A stretch of DNA of 64,000 nt, taken from the NCBI GenBank assembly GCA_016712355.1, contig JADJRF010000005.1, positions 620,001 through 684,000 on the forward strand, in the 5' to 3' direction. The position numbers were made by a program, and so were the translations under genes. The notes beneath the pieces are model-generated. The model was not told the origin of the DNA and did no database searches. It saw only the letters and a program-made list of their open reading frames with translations. Numbering within the stretch: the stretch's first letter is position 1; each line of letters opens with the position of its first letter. This DNA is from Vampirovibrionales bacterium. GTDB lineage: Bacteria > Cyanobacteriota > Vampirovibrionia > Vampirovibrionales > Vampirovibrionaceae. Positions 46,387 through 55,374 of this stretch are shown here, in pieces.

Positions 46387-47258
46387 TGCGGCGCGCGCGC
46401 GAAGAGACTTTCTGGGCCTGGGCGCTGATTCTGCCGACGCTGGCCGGACTGGCCCTGTTTACCTATCTGCCCACGCTGGCCTCGTTTGCGCTGGGCTTTT
46501 GTCGCTGGGATCTGCTCAGCGCCCCGCGATGGGTGGGACTGGAGAATTATCGGGCCATTCTGGGCGATCCGCTGTTCTGGAACGCGATGGGCAATACGGC
46601 ACTCTTTGCGCTGGCTTCCGGCGCGCTGGAAATCGCGCTGGCGCTGGGATTTGCGCTCCTGCTCAATCGCGCCGTCGCCGGGCGCGCGCTGTTTCGCACG
46701 GCCTACTTTCTGCCCTACGTCACCCCGCTGGTGAGCGTCGCGCTGGCCTGGGGCTGGATTTACGACCCGGAATTCGGCCTGCTCAACTGGCTGCTGGCCC
46801 TCAAGCCGCCGATCGCCTGGCTGTATCAGCCCAACACGGCGTTGGCGGCCTTGATCGCCATCAAGATCTGGAAGAACATCGGCTATACGCTGATTCTGCT
46901 GCTGGCCGGCTTGCAGGCGATTCCCGCCAGCGCCATGGAGTCGGCGATGATCGACGGCGCGGGCCGTTGGGGACGATTCTGGCATGTGTTGCTGCCCCTG
47001 CTATCGCCGACGCTGTTCTTTGTCGCCATTATCACGCTGATTAACAGCGTGCAGACCTTCGACACGGCCTTTCTGCTGACCCAGGGCGGACCCGAACATC
47101 GCACGGATCTGCTGGCTTACTGGATATTCAAGAACGCCTTCGAGTTTTACAAAATCGGCCCGGCGTCGGCCATGGCCTGCGTGATGTTTTGCGCGCTGGC
47201 GGCGCTGACCCTGTGGCAATGGCGAATGCGACGGCGATGGGTGCTGTATGAAAACTAA
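46386..47258 (+). CDS. Sugar ABC transporter permease (MalF/UgpA-like)
   Basis: The 290-residue product has six transmembrane helices with the binding-protein-dependent transport permease fold. The EAA loop, which docks the ATPase, appears as ESAMIDGAGRWGRFWHVLLPLL near residue 185. The start ATG overlaps the preceding stop (TGATG). FRTAYFLPYVTPLVSVALAWGWIYDPEFGLLN is typical of the first permease of CUT1 systems. It forms a heterodimer with the next gene product. Confidence 0.9.
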   Translation: MRRAREETFWAWALILPTLAGLALFTYLPTLASFALGFCRWDLLSAPRWVGLENYRAILGDPLFWNAMGNTALFALASGALEIALALGFALLLNRAVAGRALFRTAYFLPYVTPLVSVALAWGWIYDPEFGLLNWLLALKPPIAWLYQPNTALAALIAIKIWKNIGYTLILLLAGLQAIPASAMESAMIDGAGRWGRFWHVLLPLLSPTLFFVAIITLINSVQTFDTAFLLTQGGPEHRTDLLAYWIFKNAFEFYKIGPASAMACVMFCALAALTLWQWRMRRRWVLYEN

Positions 47259-48111
47259 CAGGGCGACAGCAAAGCGCATAAAAGCCACGCGCTGGGGCGA
47301 CCGGCTTGCGTTTCTGGTCTTAAGCGCCGGGGCGATCGCGATGCTCGCGCCGTTCTGGGTGATGCTGTCCACCTCGCTGATTGCGCCCGAGCAGGCGTAT
47401 CGCTATCCGCCCGCCCTCTGGCCGTCGTGGCCGCCGGTGTGGCAAAACTATGAACGCCTGTTGACCATGGTTCCGATGGGGACGTATCTGACGAATAGCG
47501 TCATAACGGCGCTGGCGACCGCGCTGGGACAAACCCTGCTGTGCGCCATGGCGGGCTATGCGTTTTCGCGCCTGCGCTTCCGGTTCAAGAATGCGGTGTT
47601 TCTGGCGTTTCTGGCCACGCTGATGATCCCGCCGGCGGTGAATATCGCGCCGCTGTTCTTTCTGATGAAAACCTTCGGCTGGATTGATACGTATTGGGCG
47701 CTCATTGTACCGGGATTATTCGGGGCGTTCGGCGTGTTTCTGATGCGCCAGTGGTTTAACGCCCTGCCCGCCGATCTCGAAGACGCCGCGCGGCTGGACG
47801 GCTGCTCACCGTGGGGGATTTTCTGGCGCGTGGCGATGCCGCTGGCGCGTCCGGCGCTGGCGGCGCTGGCCGTATTCGCCTTTATCGGCAGCTGGAATAA
47901 CCTGATGTGGCCGCTGATCGCGACGAATTCGGACGCCATGCGCACGTTGCCCGTTGGGGTCGCCGCACTCAAAAGCGCGTTTCGCGATGTCACCGACTGG
48001 ACACTGCTGATGGCCGCAGGCGTGATTTCGATTATTCCCGTGGCGCTGGCGTTTCTGGCGGCGCAGCGCCAATTCCTGCAAGGCTTGCTCGCGGGCGGCG
48101 TCAAAGAATAA
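47248..48111 (+). CDS. Sugar ABC transporter permease (MalG/UgpE-like)
   Basis: The 287-residue protein is the second CUT1 permease, with six helices and the EAA loop LEDAARLDGCSPWGIFWRVAMPLARP near residue 175. The start overlaps the previous gene by 11 bases. Features such as TYLTNSVITALATALGQTLLCAMAGYAFSRL and SWNNLMWPLI are typical of MalG/UgpE proteins. The operon ends here, without an ATPase gene. The stop lies 28 bases from the stop of the convergent lipocalin gene. Confidence 0.9.
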   Translation: MKTNRATAKRIKATRWGDRLAFLVLSAGAIAMLAPFWVMLSTSLIAPEQAYRYPPALWPSWPPVWQNYERLLTMVPMGTYLTNSVITALATALGQTLLCAMAGYAFSRLRFRFKNAVFLAFLATLMIPPAVNIAPLFFLMKTFGWIDTYWALIVPGLFGAFGVFLMRQWFNALPADLEDAARLDGCSPWGIFWRVAMPLARPALAALAVFAFIGSWNNLMWPLIATNSDAMRTLPVGVAALKSAFRDVTDWTLLMAAGVISIIPVALAFLAAQRQFLQGLLAGGVKE

Positions 48112-48139
48112 GCGCGCGCGATGCAGCAAGCCGCGCCGC

Positions 48140-48763
48140 TTAGGGCGTCGAAGCTGAAATCGCCTCAGGCAGGGACCGCTTCACTGACCAGCCGCCGGTC
48201 TGCGGCGTGCTGATAAAGCGAGACGGATCGTAGCCGAGCGTCTCCAGCTTGGTGAGAATCGCGCGCGCGTCCTCGTCGCTGAGTTGCGGCGTGCGCGAAA
48301 GCACCCAGCCATAGCGCCGGTGCGGATGCCCGACAATGGCGTAGCGATAGGCGGTTGGCTCCAGCGCGAGAATCCAGTAGTCGCCGCCGAGCCAGTATTG
48401 CCACGTCAGGAGTTTGAGAAAAGAGACTTTCAGCTTGGCGCCGGTTTCGGGGTCCATGACGCGGGCTTCGGCTCTGGCGTCGATGCGCCCCTCGCGCGTG
48501 TCGCAGGCATTGAGGACCGACACGCGCCCGTTGGGCTTCAGCGAGTAGGTCGCCGTCGTATTGCCAACGCATCGGCGCTGAAAGTACATCGGCATGCTGG
48601 CGATTTCGTACCATTTGCCCATATAGCGCGCCAGATCGACTTTTTCGACGGTTGCAGGCTTTGCAAGCTTCGGCGACTTTTCGCTGGCGGAGACGCCCCA
48701 GATGAGCCCGGCGGTAAGCGCCACAAACAGCGCCATGACGCCGTATCCGTATAAGCGTTTCAT
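48140..48763 (-). CDS. blc: Bacterial lipocalin
   Basis: The 207-residue protein starts at ATG 48763 (AGGAGA upstream) with an N-terminal hydrophobic segment (LYGYGVMALFVALTAGLIWGV), without a lipobox Cys, so it is either a signal-anchored or secreted form rather than a lipoprotein like E. coli Blc. The lipocalin core is clear: LARYMGKWYEIASMP, CVGNTTATYSL, GRVSVLNAC, YWILAL and YGWVLSRTP. These eight-stranded barrels bind fatty acids or phospholipids in the envelope. It has no obvious partner genes. Confidence 0.9.
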   Translation of the reverse strand: MKRLYGYGVMALFVALTAGLIWGVSASEKSPKLAKPATVEKVDLARYMGKWYEIASMPMYFQRRCVGNTTATYSLKPNGRVSVLNACDTREGRIDARAEARVMDPETGAKLKVSFLKLLTWQYWLGGDYWILALEPTAYRYAIVGHPHRRYGWVLSRTPQLSDEDARAILTKLETLGYDPSRFISTPQTGGWSVKRSLPEAISASTP

Positions 48764-48954
48764 ATCAGACCGTCTCCTGTTTCGGCGATTCGGATGCGTC
48801 GAGCGCTCGCGCGCCGCTTGTCTGATTATCGCGGAGATTCGCCGCTTCGGCAATCATAAGACCCCGCAGACCTTGAGACCGCCAAACCCGGAGCAATCGC
48901 GAGCCATCACGCGCGTTATGAAGGAGACGCCCCCTCTTCAGAAAGACTCTCCAG

Positions 48955-49455
48955 ATGCTCGCTCCGCTGTCGGTTCGTTTTCAAGGTCAACGTGAAGTGG
49001 CGCGCGCCCTGAATTTTGCCGCAGCCATGGCAAGCGATCTCCCCGAACTAGAAGGGAGCAACGATGAAGACTACTTAAAAGGCCTTTTCATGGGACGATT
49101 CCAAGGCGTTTTAACGAGCATTTTCCAGATCGAAAAGCCAGCCGTCATTTTAAAGGTCCTGAGAGACAAGCCTCACGTGTGGCTCACTCCCGATCTCAAA
49201 AGCGGCCGATTCCTCGAAATTCTGAGTCGGGGTAACGAAGATCCCCGCACGCGAGAGCCGCACTGGCAGCATATTGAAAGCGCGATCGAGACGTTTTTTA
49301 CCATGTGTGGTCATACGGCGCTGGCCATCCAGCCTGAGAGCGCGCGCCTAGCCATTCTATCGGCCCTGAAGACCTGTCAGCAGACGCTGGAAAAGCAGTT
49401 GGTCGCTAAAAGCCGCGCGCGCGTCGTGATCGCGTTCCCGGACCGAAAGCGTTAG
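48955..49455 (+). CDS. Small hypothetical protein with N-terminal VRFQG motif
   Basis: A 166-residue protein beginning MLAPLSVRFQGQREVARAL. It has acidic and helical segments (MASDLPELEGSNDEDYLKGLF, HWQHIESAIETFFTM) and a basic C-terminus (KSRARVVIAFPDRKR). No signal peptide or known motif. The N-terminal pattern resembles those of 26982 and 56319. The AAGGAG at 48919 lies too far (30 bases) to be its ribosome site, so the start is uncertain. It is followed by the tolC-family gene 38 bases later. Confidence 0.5.
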   Translation: MLAPLSVRFQGQREVARALNFAAAMASDLPELEGSNDEDYLKGLFMGRFQGVLTSIFQIEKPAVILKVLRDKPHVWLTPDLKSGRFLEILSRGNEDPRTREPHWQHIESAIETFFTMCGHTALAIQPESARLAILSALKTCQQTLEKQLVAKSRARVVIAFPDRKR

Positions 49456-49493
49456 TCGGCGCGTCGGCGGCGGGATTTTGCTAAGATAGCCGT

Positions 49494-50738
49494 ATGCAAT
49501 GCATTGGACGACTTCGGGTTTCTCTGGCCGTGGGGCTGGCGCTGTGCGCCGTGGCGCTGACGATGACGCCTTTCGCTCAGGCCGGAAGCGGCGTTTCTGA
49601 CGTGGAGACGGCGCTGAACGCCCGCTTTGCCCACACCCCATGGACGCTGGCCGCAGCCGACGCCACGCCGCTGACGCTCCAGCAAGCCCTGGACCAGACG
49701 CTTGAAAACAACCCGGATATTCAGGCGGCGAAAGAGAAAATCAGCGAGATGCAGGCCAAACGGGCCATGGTGAAAAATAAACGCCTGCTGTTCTTCTTTC
49801 GGTACTTTAACGCTAGCTTTTTAGAAGGGTCGGCTGAAAGCGATACGCAGGCGGCGCGCGAACATCTGGAAGCCGTCACGCAGAAAGCCTTGCTGGCGTG
49901 CGTCACAGCCTATTATAACGACGTTCGCGCCACGCTGAAATCGTATCTGGATTATCGGCGCATCAGGCAAGGGGTTAAATCCGTGTTGCTCGCCCAGCGT
50001 CGCTTTGAGTCGGGCGACGGCACGGGACTGGATTTAATCGCTGAAAAAAGTCTGCTCCTCAAGCGCGATGAAGATTATCAGCAATCGCTGTCCCTGCGGC
50101 CGCTGGCGCAAGCGCAACTGGCGCTGGCGATGGGCGATTTCCCCGCCAAAGCGCGCCTGAGGCCAAGTGATTTATCATTTTCGGAAGGTCGCTTTCAAAT
50201 TCCGCAGTATCAACAGGCGTTTCCGCCACTGGAGACGCTGCTGGCCGAGCCGATCGACAAACGGCCCGACTCGCGCGAGCTGTTTTACCGCCGCCTGTCC
50301 ATTTATAACCTGCTGCGCGCCAATATCAACCAGTTTGATAAGAACCAGACCCGGCTGATGCAGGCGACGCTGGCGCAACTGGATATGAAACTCAAACGGG
50401 CGCGGCAAGCCGCCGAAGCCAGCGTCATTCAGGCGTGGCAAACGCTGACGTTTGCGCGTCAAAGCCTGAGCATCGCCGAAGAGCGCGCCGCGCTGGCCCG
50501 GACCGCGCTGCGCCAGGTCCAGATTAGCGAAAAGGCGGGCTTTAGCAGCGAAAAAGACGCGCTGGACGCCCAAGTGCGAGACGACGAAGCGCAAATCGCG
50601 CTGATTGACGCCCAACTCGATTATAACCATGCGCAGTTTCGTCTGCTGTACGCGGTTGGCGACTTAACCCCGGATGCGACGCGCGCGCTGGTCTTGCGAC
50701 CGGTCCGCAACGCGGATCCGTCTCAGGCGGGCTTATGA
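49494..50738 (+). CDS. TolC-family outer membrane efflux protein
   Basis: The 414-residue protein has a signal peptide (about 1-30, VGLALCAVALTMTPFAQA) and the long helical repeats of the outer membrane factor family: LTLQQALDQTLENNPDIQAAKEKI, LLAQRRFESGDGTGLDLIAEKSLLLK, ALARTALRQVQISEKAGFSSEKDALDAQVRD. These trimers form the outer-membrane duct for RND, MFS or type I exporters. It could serve the RTX protein at 27411, but neither an ABC exporter nor a fusion protein is nearby. There is no ribosome site before ATG 49494, and a TAAGAT (49482-49487) lies so close that the message could be nearly leaderless. It overlaps ubiD by 4 bases. Confidence 0.85.
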   Translation: MQCIGRLRVSLAVGLALCAVALTMTPFAQAGSGVSDVETALNARFAHTPWTLAAADATPLTLQQALDQTLENNPDIQAAKEKISEMQAKRAMVKNKRLLFFFRYFNASFLEGSAESDTQAAREHLEAVTQKALLACVTAYYNDVRATLKSYLDYRRIRQGVKSVLLAQRRFESGDGTGLDLIAEKSLLLKRDEDYQQSLSLRPLAQAQLALAMGDFPAKARLRPSDLSFSEGRFQIPQYQQAFPPLETLLAEPIDKRPDSRELFYRRLSIYNLLRANINQFDKNQTRLMQATLAQLDMKLKRARQAAEASVIQAWQTLTFARQSLSIAEERAALARTALRQVQISEKAGFSSEKDALDAQVRDDEAQIALIDAQLDYNHAQFRLLYAVGDLTPDATRALVLRPVRNADPSQAGL

Positions 50739-52219
50739 GCAGTCGACGCCGCGCCCCGACAGATTTACGCGCCTTTCTTCAGGCGTTGCGCGAGACGGGC
50801 GAACTGGCCGTAATTGACGCGCCGGTGCGCGCGCATCTGGAAATCGCGGAAATCGCCGATCGCATCAGCAAAGCGCCGACGCCGACGGACAACAAGGCCC
50901 TGCTGTTTACCCGCGTGGACGACAGCGCCATGCCGCTGCTCATCAACGCCTTTGGCTCTCATAATCGGATGCTGGCGGCGTTGGGCGTCGATCACTACGA
51001 GGCGATTCAGGCGCGGATGCTGGGGTTTCTCAAACCGCCGACGCCCGCCAACTGGTGGGATAAGCTGCTGATGCTGCCCAAACTGGCCGAATTGAATCGC
51101 TTTCTGCCCAAGCTCGACCCCGGCCCGGCGCCGTGTCAGCAGGTGATTCTGGCGGATCCGGCCCGTCCCATGCTCGACGCGCTGCCGATTTTGCAGTGCT
51201 GGCCGCAAGACGGCGGCCCGTTTATCACGCTGGGCTGCGTCATAGTCAAAGACCCTGCCAGCGGCGAGCGCAACGTGGGCATGTACCGCCTGCAGAAGTA
51301 TGACAACGTCACCACCGGCATGCACTGGCAGAAGCATCACGACGGGGCGCGCCTGTACGAAGCCGCGCGGCGTCTGGGACGCGACCGGCTCGAAGCCGCT
51401 GTGGTCATTGGCCCGTCGCCTGCGGTCACGTATAGCGCCACCGCGCCGCTGCCGCCCGGCATCGATGAATTGCTGCTGGCGGGTTTTCTGCAAGACGCCC
51501 CGGTGCGGTTGACGCGCTGCCGGACAATCGATCTGGAAGTCCCCGCCGATGCGGAAATCGTCCTGGAAGGCTATGTGCTGCTCGACGAGCGGCGGCGTGA
51601 AGGCCCCTTTGGCGATCATACCGGCTATTACAGCGAAGCCGACGATTACCCGGTGTTTCACGTCAGCGCCGTCACGCATCGTCGCGATGCGATTTACCAG
51701 ACCACCATTGTCGGCAAGCCCCCGCAGGAAGACTGCTATCTGGGCAAGGCCACCGAGCGGATTTTCCTGCCCCTGCTGCGACTGTTTATCCCGGAAATCG
51801 TGGATATGAACCTGCCGTGGGAGGGCGTCTTCCATAATTGCGTCATCATCAGCATCGACAAGCGCTTTCCCGGCCATGCGCAGAAGGTCATGAGCAGCCT
51901 GTGGGGCTTTGGTCAGTTGATGTTCAGCAAGTACGTCATTGTGGTCGATGCGCATGTCGACGTGCAGAACCTGTCCAGCGTCGCCTGGCACGTGTTTAAC
52001 GATACCGACCCGCGCCGCGACATGATGTTTGCCGACGGGCCCATGGATGTGCTGGATCATGCGACGCCGCGCTGGGCCTTTGGCTCGAAAGTCGGCATCG
52101 ACGCCACGAAGAAATGGGCCGCGGAAGGCTTCGCCCGTCCGTGGCCCGATGAGATAACGATGGACGCCGAGACGGCGTCAAGGGTCAGCCAGCGCTGGCG
52201 CGAGTATTTCCCGGCGTAA
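50735..52219 (+). CDS. ubiD: UbiD-family decarboxylase
   Basis: UbiD enzymes decarboxylate aromatic or unsaturated acids with prenylated FMN; in quinone synthesis the substrate is 4-hydroxy-3-polyprenylbenzoate, and related MqnL types act in the futalosine pathway. The 494-residue protein has LRAFLQALRETGEL, NVGMYRLQ, EGPFGDHTGYYSEADDYPVFHV (catalytic Glu/Asp region) and KKWAAEGFARPWP. The length is normal. An ATGA overlap ties it to the tolC-family gene, an unusual partner. No ubiX homologue (prenyl-FMN supply) is in the window, so the specific substrate is not decidable. Confidence 0.9.
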   Translation: MSSRRRAPTDLRAFLQALRETGELAVIDAPVRAHLEIAEIADRISKAPTPTDNKALLFTRVDDSAMPLLINAFGSHNRMLAALGVDHYEAIQARMLGFLKPPTPANWWDKLLMLPKLAELNRFLPKLDPGPAPCQQVILADPARPMLDALPILQCWPQDGGPFITLGCVIVKDPASGERNVGMYRLQKYDNVTTGMHWQKHHDGARLYEAARRLGRDRLEAAVVIGPSPAVTYSATAPLPPGIDELLLAGFLQDAPVRLTRCRTIDLEVPADAEIVLEGYVLLDERRREGPFGDHTGYYSEADDYPVFHVSAVTHRRDAIYQTTIVGKPPQEDCYLGKATERIFLPLLRLFIPEIVDMNLPWEGVFHNCVIISIDKRFPGHAQKVMSSLWGFGQLMFSKYVIVVDAHVDVQNLSSVAWHVFNDTDPRRDMMFADGPMDVLDHATPRWAFGSKVGIDATKKWAAEGFARPWPDEITMDAETASRVSQRWREYFPA

Positions 52220-52417
52220 GCGCGCGGCTGGGAGAGGCGCAGACCCGCCCCTCAGGCAGTCTTGCGCAAGAACGAAACAACCCGATCTTCAAACACGGGC
52301 AACTGAAAAGAGAGGATGACGTGATGTCCATTGCCGCCGCGCGCGCGCCAGCGCCCGCCTTGGGAATGAGAAGTCGATCAGAGACTGAAAAAAGTGAGCG
52401 TCTCAGCGGCGCGCGGA

Positions 52418-52780
52418 TTAACTGAAGTTCAGCGTTTGCAAGCCGTTCAGCGTGCTGGGATGCAGCGAGGCCGTGTCCAGATTGCCCAGAATCGCCGCGA
52501 TGTCGACTTGGTTCTTATTCGCCACCGCTTTGCCCACGCTGCGGGGCAGGCCTTCTTCGCGAACCGAATCTCTACCCGCATGCGTTCTAGTAATTTGCGG
52601 GCCGACCAGCGCGAATTGAGCATGGGCCGTCGGCCTGTCAACCGCATGCGTTTTGGCGGGTTCGGCGGCGGCGCGAGTCGCTTGCGCGGCCTCGGCGTTG
52701 TGTTTGGCAACTTCTCTCTTGGCGACTTCGTGCTGCTTGGGGACAGCGCCAAGTCCGTCGGCCTTACGAATATTGCTCAT
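52418..52780 (-). CDS. Small hypothetical protein
   Basis: A 120-residue hydrophilic protein starting at ATG 52780 with AGGAGA upstream: MSNIRKADGLGAVPKQHEVAK. It is Ala/Lys/Glu-rich with a probably disordered middle (KHNAEAAQATRAAAEPAKTHAVDRP) and a C-terminal LGNLDTASLHPSTLNGLQTL. No family is recognised. The surrounding regions (52220-52417 and 52781-53047) hold no other gene that I can support; the latter has an AT-rich patch. Confidence 0.45.
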   Translation of the reverse strand: MSNIRKADGLGAVPKQHEVAKREVAKHNAEAAQATRAAAEPAKTHAVDRPTAHAQFALVGPQITRTHAGRDSVREEGLPRSVGKAVANKNQVDIAAILGNLDTASLHPSTLNGLQTLNFS

Positions 52781-53047
52781 GATGGGGAGTCTCCTGTGGG
52801 CCTCGTCGTCTATCCGTGAGGAAGATGGGGTGGATGGATAGAAGGAGGGCGTCTCTTTTTCTCTATGTGTGTATAAAAACAATATTTCAGGGTTTTGTGC
52901 TAGTGAATTGCGCCAAGCTGTTACGTTTGTTCATACAAACGTCGTATCGCCGTCAGATATCGTTGTCGCGTGCGGCGCCAGGGCCAATCTCGTGCAAGCG
53001 GGGCATCCGCAGGGGGGGCGTTGCCGTTACAATGAGATGCCACCCCA

Positions 53048-55225
53048 TTGGGACCCCATGATGAACGCAGACAGGCGATAAACGGCCTGGAGGCGAAACC
53101 CCTCAAATCAAGACCGGGTGGGGGCTCCGGGGCGGAAACGGCCCGCAAGAGGCGGGCTTATGATGGGGCCTACCGCCCACGGCTTCGGGAGAAAAACGCT
53201 ATTCGCGCGCTGATTCGACTGTTTCGGCAGTATCCGGTTTTCTTTTATCACCGGCTGTTTCCGTTTTTGGGGGCGGTGGCGCTGCTGTTTGGCGTCTACC
53301 AGATTGCCCAGCGCAATGAGCCCGCCATTCGCGACGACTTTATGCGCCGCTCGGCCGTTGAAGCCTCGCATAGCAAGGCGACGCTGCTGCTGATCGACGA
53401 AGAGTCGGAAGCGCTGCTGGCCGAGCGTTTCAAGCGAGAAGCCCGGTTTCGGCGCTATGAGAATCATCGCGAAACGTATGTCGAGCTGTTTGAGCGCCTG
53501 CAGCGCTATCAGCCGACGCTGATTGTCTTTGACAGCGTTTTCTCGCGCCTCAGCCCCGCGCGTGACGGGCCGATTATTGAGCAGATGGCGCAATTTGACA
53601 ATCTGGTCGTCGGCCATGCCCTGCATTACGCCGATAACAACGCTGCGCGGATTCCGGCCTATTTTCGGCTGGATCTGGGGCTGGTGAATATGGTGACCGA
53701 CCCCGATAGCGTGGTGCGGGCGATTCGCCCCATTTTTACCCAGCCGTTTGCCGTGAGCGCGCCGGGGACCGATGGGGTGTATCTGGCGATTTCGGTGGAA
53801 GCCGCCTCGCGCCTGCTGGCGCTGGAGAGCCAGCGACGCATGGAGGGCGGCGACAGCAACTGGTTTGTCGATATTCAGTCGGACGCGCAAGGCAGCGCGC
53901 TGCGGATTTTCCCCGAGCACGCCCCCAAAGGCGGGCGGGTGGCGCCGCTGGATCGTAACGGCAATATTCTGGTGCGCTGGTTTAAAACGCTGCGCGATCC
54001 GCAGGCCCTGTATAGCCGCAGTCATTACGCCATTCCCGTTTGCCGCGTGTATGACGCCTGCGAATCGGGTCCGCGATCGCTGACGGCGCAAGACAAGGCG
54101 ATGCTGCGCGATCGCGTCGTGATCATCGGCTCGTCGTCGCTGACACACAGCGATTTTCTGCGCACGCCGATGTCGGCGCGGCATCTGGGCGCAGATATTC
54201 TGGCGACCGGCATTGATAATTTATATGACCAGACCGTGATGCGCCCCTTGGCGCCCTGGCAGAACGCGGCCCTGCTGATTTTATTCGCAACGCCGATTTT
54301 CTACCTGCGTCTTAAGCTGCAACGACTGGGCCCGACATTCTTATATACCGCCGCCCTGATGATCTTTTTCTACTGGCTGGCGCAAACCCTGTTTGGCTGG
54401 GGCATCGTGATGGACGTCCTGACGCCGGAGGTCTTCATGATCGTGGCGCTGGCCGGCGGATCGGTGTTTCGCGAAGTCATGAAGAATCAGGAAGTGCGCG
54501 TGTTGCAGCGCAATCTGTCCAAACTGGTGTCGCGAGAAGTGTTTCTGGAAATCCAGAAAATGGACAAGGGCATTCAGGCAGGCGGCAACCGGATGGACGT
54601 CAGCGCCGCCTTTGTGGATCTCCGCAACTTTACGCGCCTCAGCGAGCGCCTCTCGCCGACCGATCTCAAAGATATCCTCAATGAGTTTTACACGGAGACC
54701 GAGCGGGTGACGATGCGCCACCGCGGCATTATCGACAAATTTTTAGGGGACGGGGTGCTGATTATCTTCGGCGCGCCATGGCCGACGCCCGAGCATGCCG
54801 ACGAGGCGCTGGAAGCGGCGCAGGATCTCATCGCCGTGACGCGCCAGCTCATCGAAAAATGGAACGCCGAAAAACTCCTGATCCAGAAATACGACGTGCT
54901 GCTCGATATCGGCGTGGCGCTGAACAGCGGTAACGCTTTTGTGGGCTTTCTCGGCACGCCTGAACGCGTGGCGTATACTGCGGTCGGCGATACGATTAAC
55001 CTGTGCGCGCGCCTGCAGGACCAGACCAAGGTGTATCATACGCCGATTATTCTGAGCGAATACACGGTTGCGGCGCTCAAAAAACCCTATCCGCTGCAGG
55101 CGCTCGACGTGATTACCGTGCGGGGTCGCGAAACGCCGCTGCAGATCTTTACGCTGGGCGACGCCGCCCGCGCCGCAACGCCCGAAGACGCGCCCCGTCT
55201 GGACACAGACGGCGGATCGCAGTAA
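53048..55225 (+). CDS. CHASE2-domain class III adenylate/guanylate cyclase
   Basis: The 725-residue protein begins with a basic N-terminus and one transmembrane segment near residue 70 (LFPFLGAVALLFGVYQI), then an extracytoplasmic CHASE2 sensor (about 100-395; SHSKATLLLIDEESEALL, PTLIVFDSVFS, DRVVIIGSSSLTHSDFLRTPM), three more helices (about 400-480), and a C-terminal class III cyclase (about 510-700). The cyclase has both metal Asp residues (AFVDLRNFTRLSE and FLGDGVLIIFG), the Lys of IDKFLGDG that favours ATP, and GDTINLCARL with the transition-state Asn and Arg. It should make cAMP in response to an unknown envelope signal. The start is poorly defined (TTG 53048). A UspA gene follows 149 bases later. 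Confidence 0.85.
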   Translation: MGPHDERRQAINGLEAKPLKSRPGGGSGAETARKRRAYDGAYRPRLREKNAIRALIRLFRQYPVFFYHRLFPFLGAVALLFGVYQIAQRNEPAIRDDFMRRSAVEASHSKATLLLIDEESEALLAERFKREARFRRYENHRETYVELFERLQRYQPTLIVFDSVFSRLSPARDGPIIEQMAQFDNLVVGHALHYADNNAARIPAYFRLDLGLVNMVTDPDSVVRAIRPIFTQPFAVSAPGTDGVYLAISVEAASRLLALESQRRMEGGDSNWFVDIQSDAQGSALRIFPEHAPKGGRVAPLDRNGNILVRWFKTLRDPQALYSRSHYAIPVCRVYDACESGPRSLTAQDKAMLRDRVVIIGSSSLTHSDFLRTPMSARHLGADILATGIDNLYDQTVMRPLAPWQNAALLILFATPIFYLRLKLQRLGPTFLYTAALMIFFYWLAQTLFGWGIVMDVLTPEVFMIVALAGGSVFREVMKNQEVRVLQRNLSKLVSREVFLEIQKMDKGIQAGGNRMDVSAAFVDLRNFTRLSERLSPTDLKDILNEFYTETERVTMRHRGIIDKFLGDGVLIIFGAPWPTPEHADEALEAAQDLIAVTRQLIEKWNAEKLLIQKYDVLLDIGVALNSGNAFVGFLGTPERVAYTAVGDTINLCARLQDQTKVYHTPIILSEYTVAALKKPYPLQALDVITVRGRETPLQIFTLGDAARAATPEDAPRLDTDGGSQ

Positions 55226-55374
55226 AGTACAATCGCGGGAAATTGGTCTTTTTTCACGCCGCAGGCCAGAGAAAGCCATCCTTCGCGCCAGACGCTGTTA
55301 CTTCTCACGCGATTCCGCTTTGTTGGGCCTATTTGGGTTATTGGGCCTGTTTCAGTCAAGGAGAGACGTTTTTC

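Noticed and set aside
53108..54184. 358-codon minus-strand frame opposite the cyclase
   Set aside because: Antisense shadow of the CHASE2 domain with an Arg/His/Gln-rich composition.
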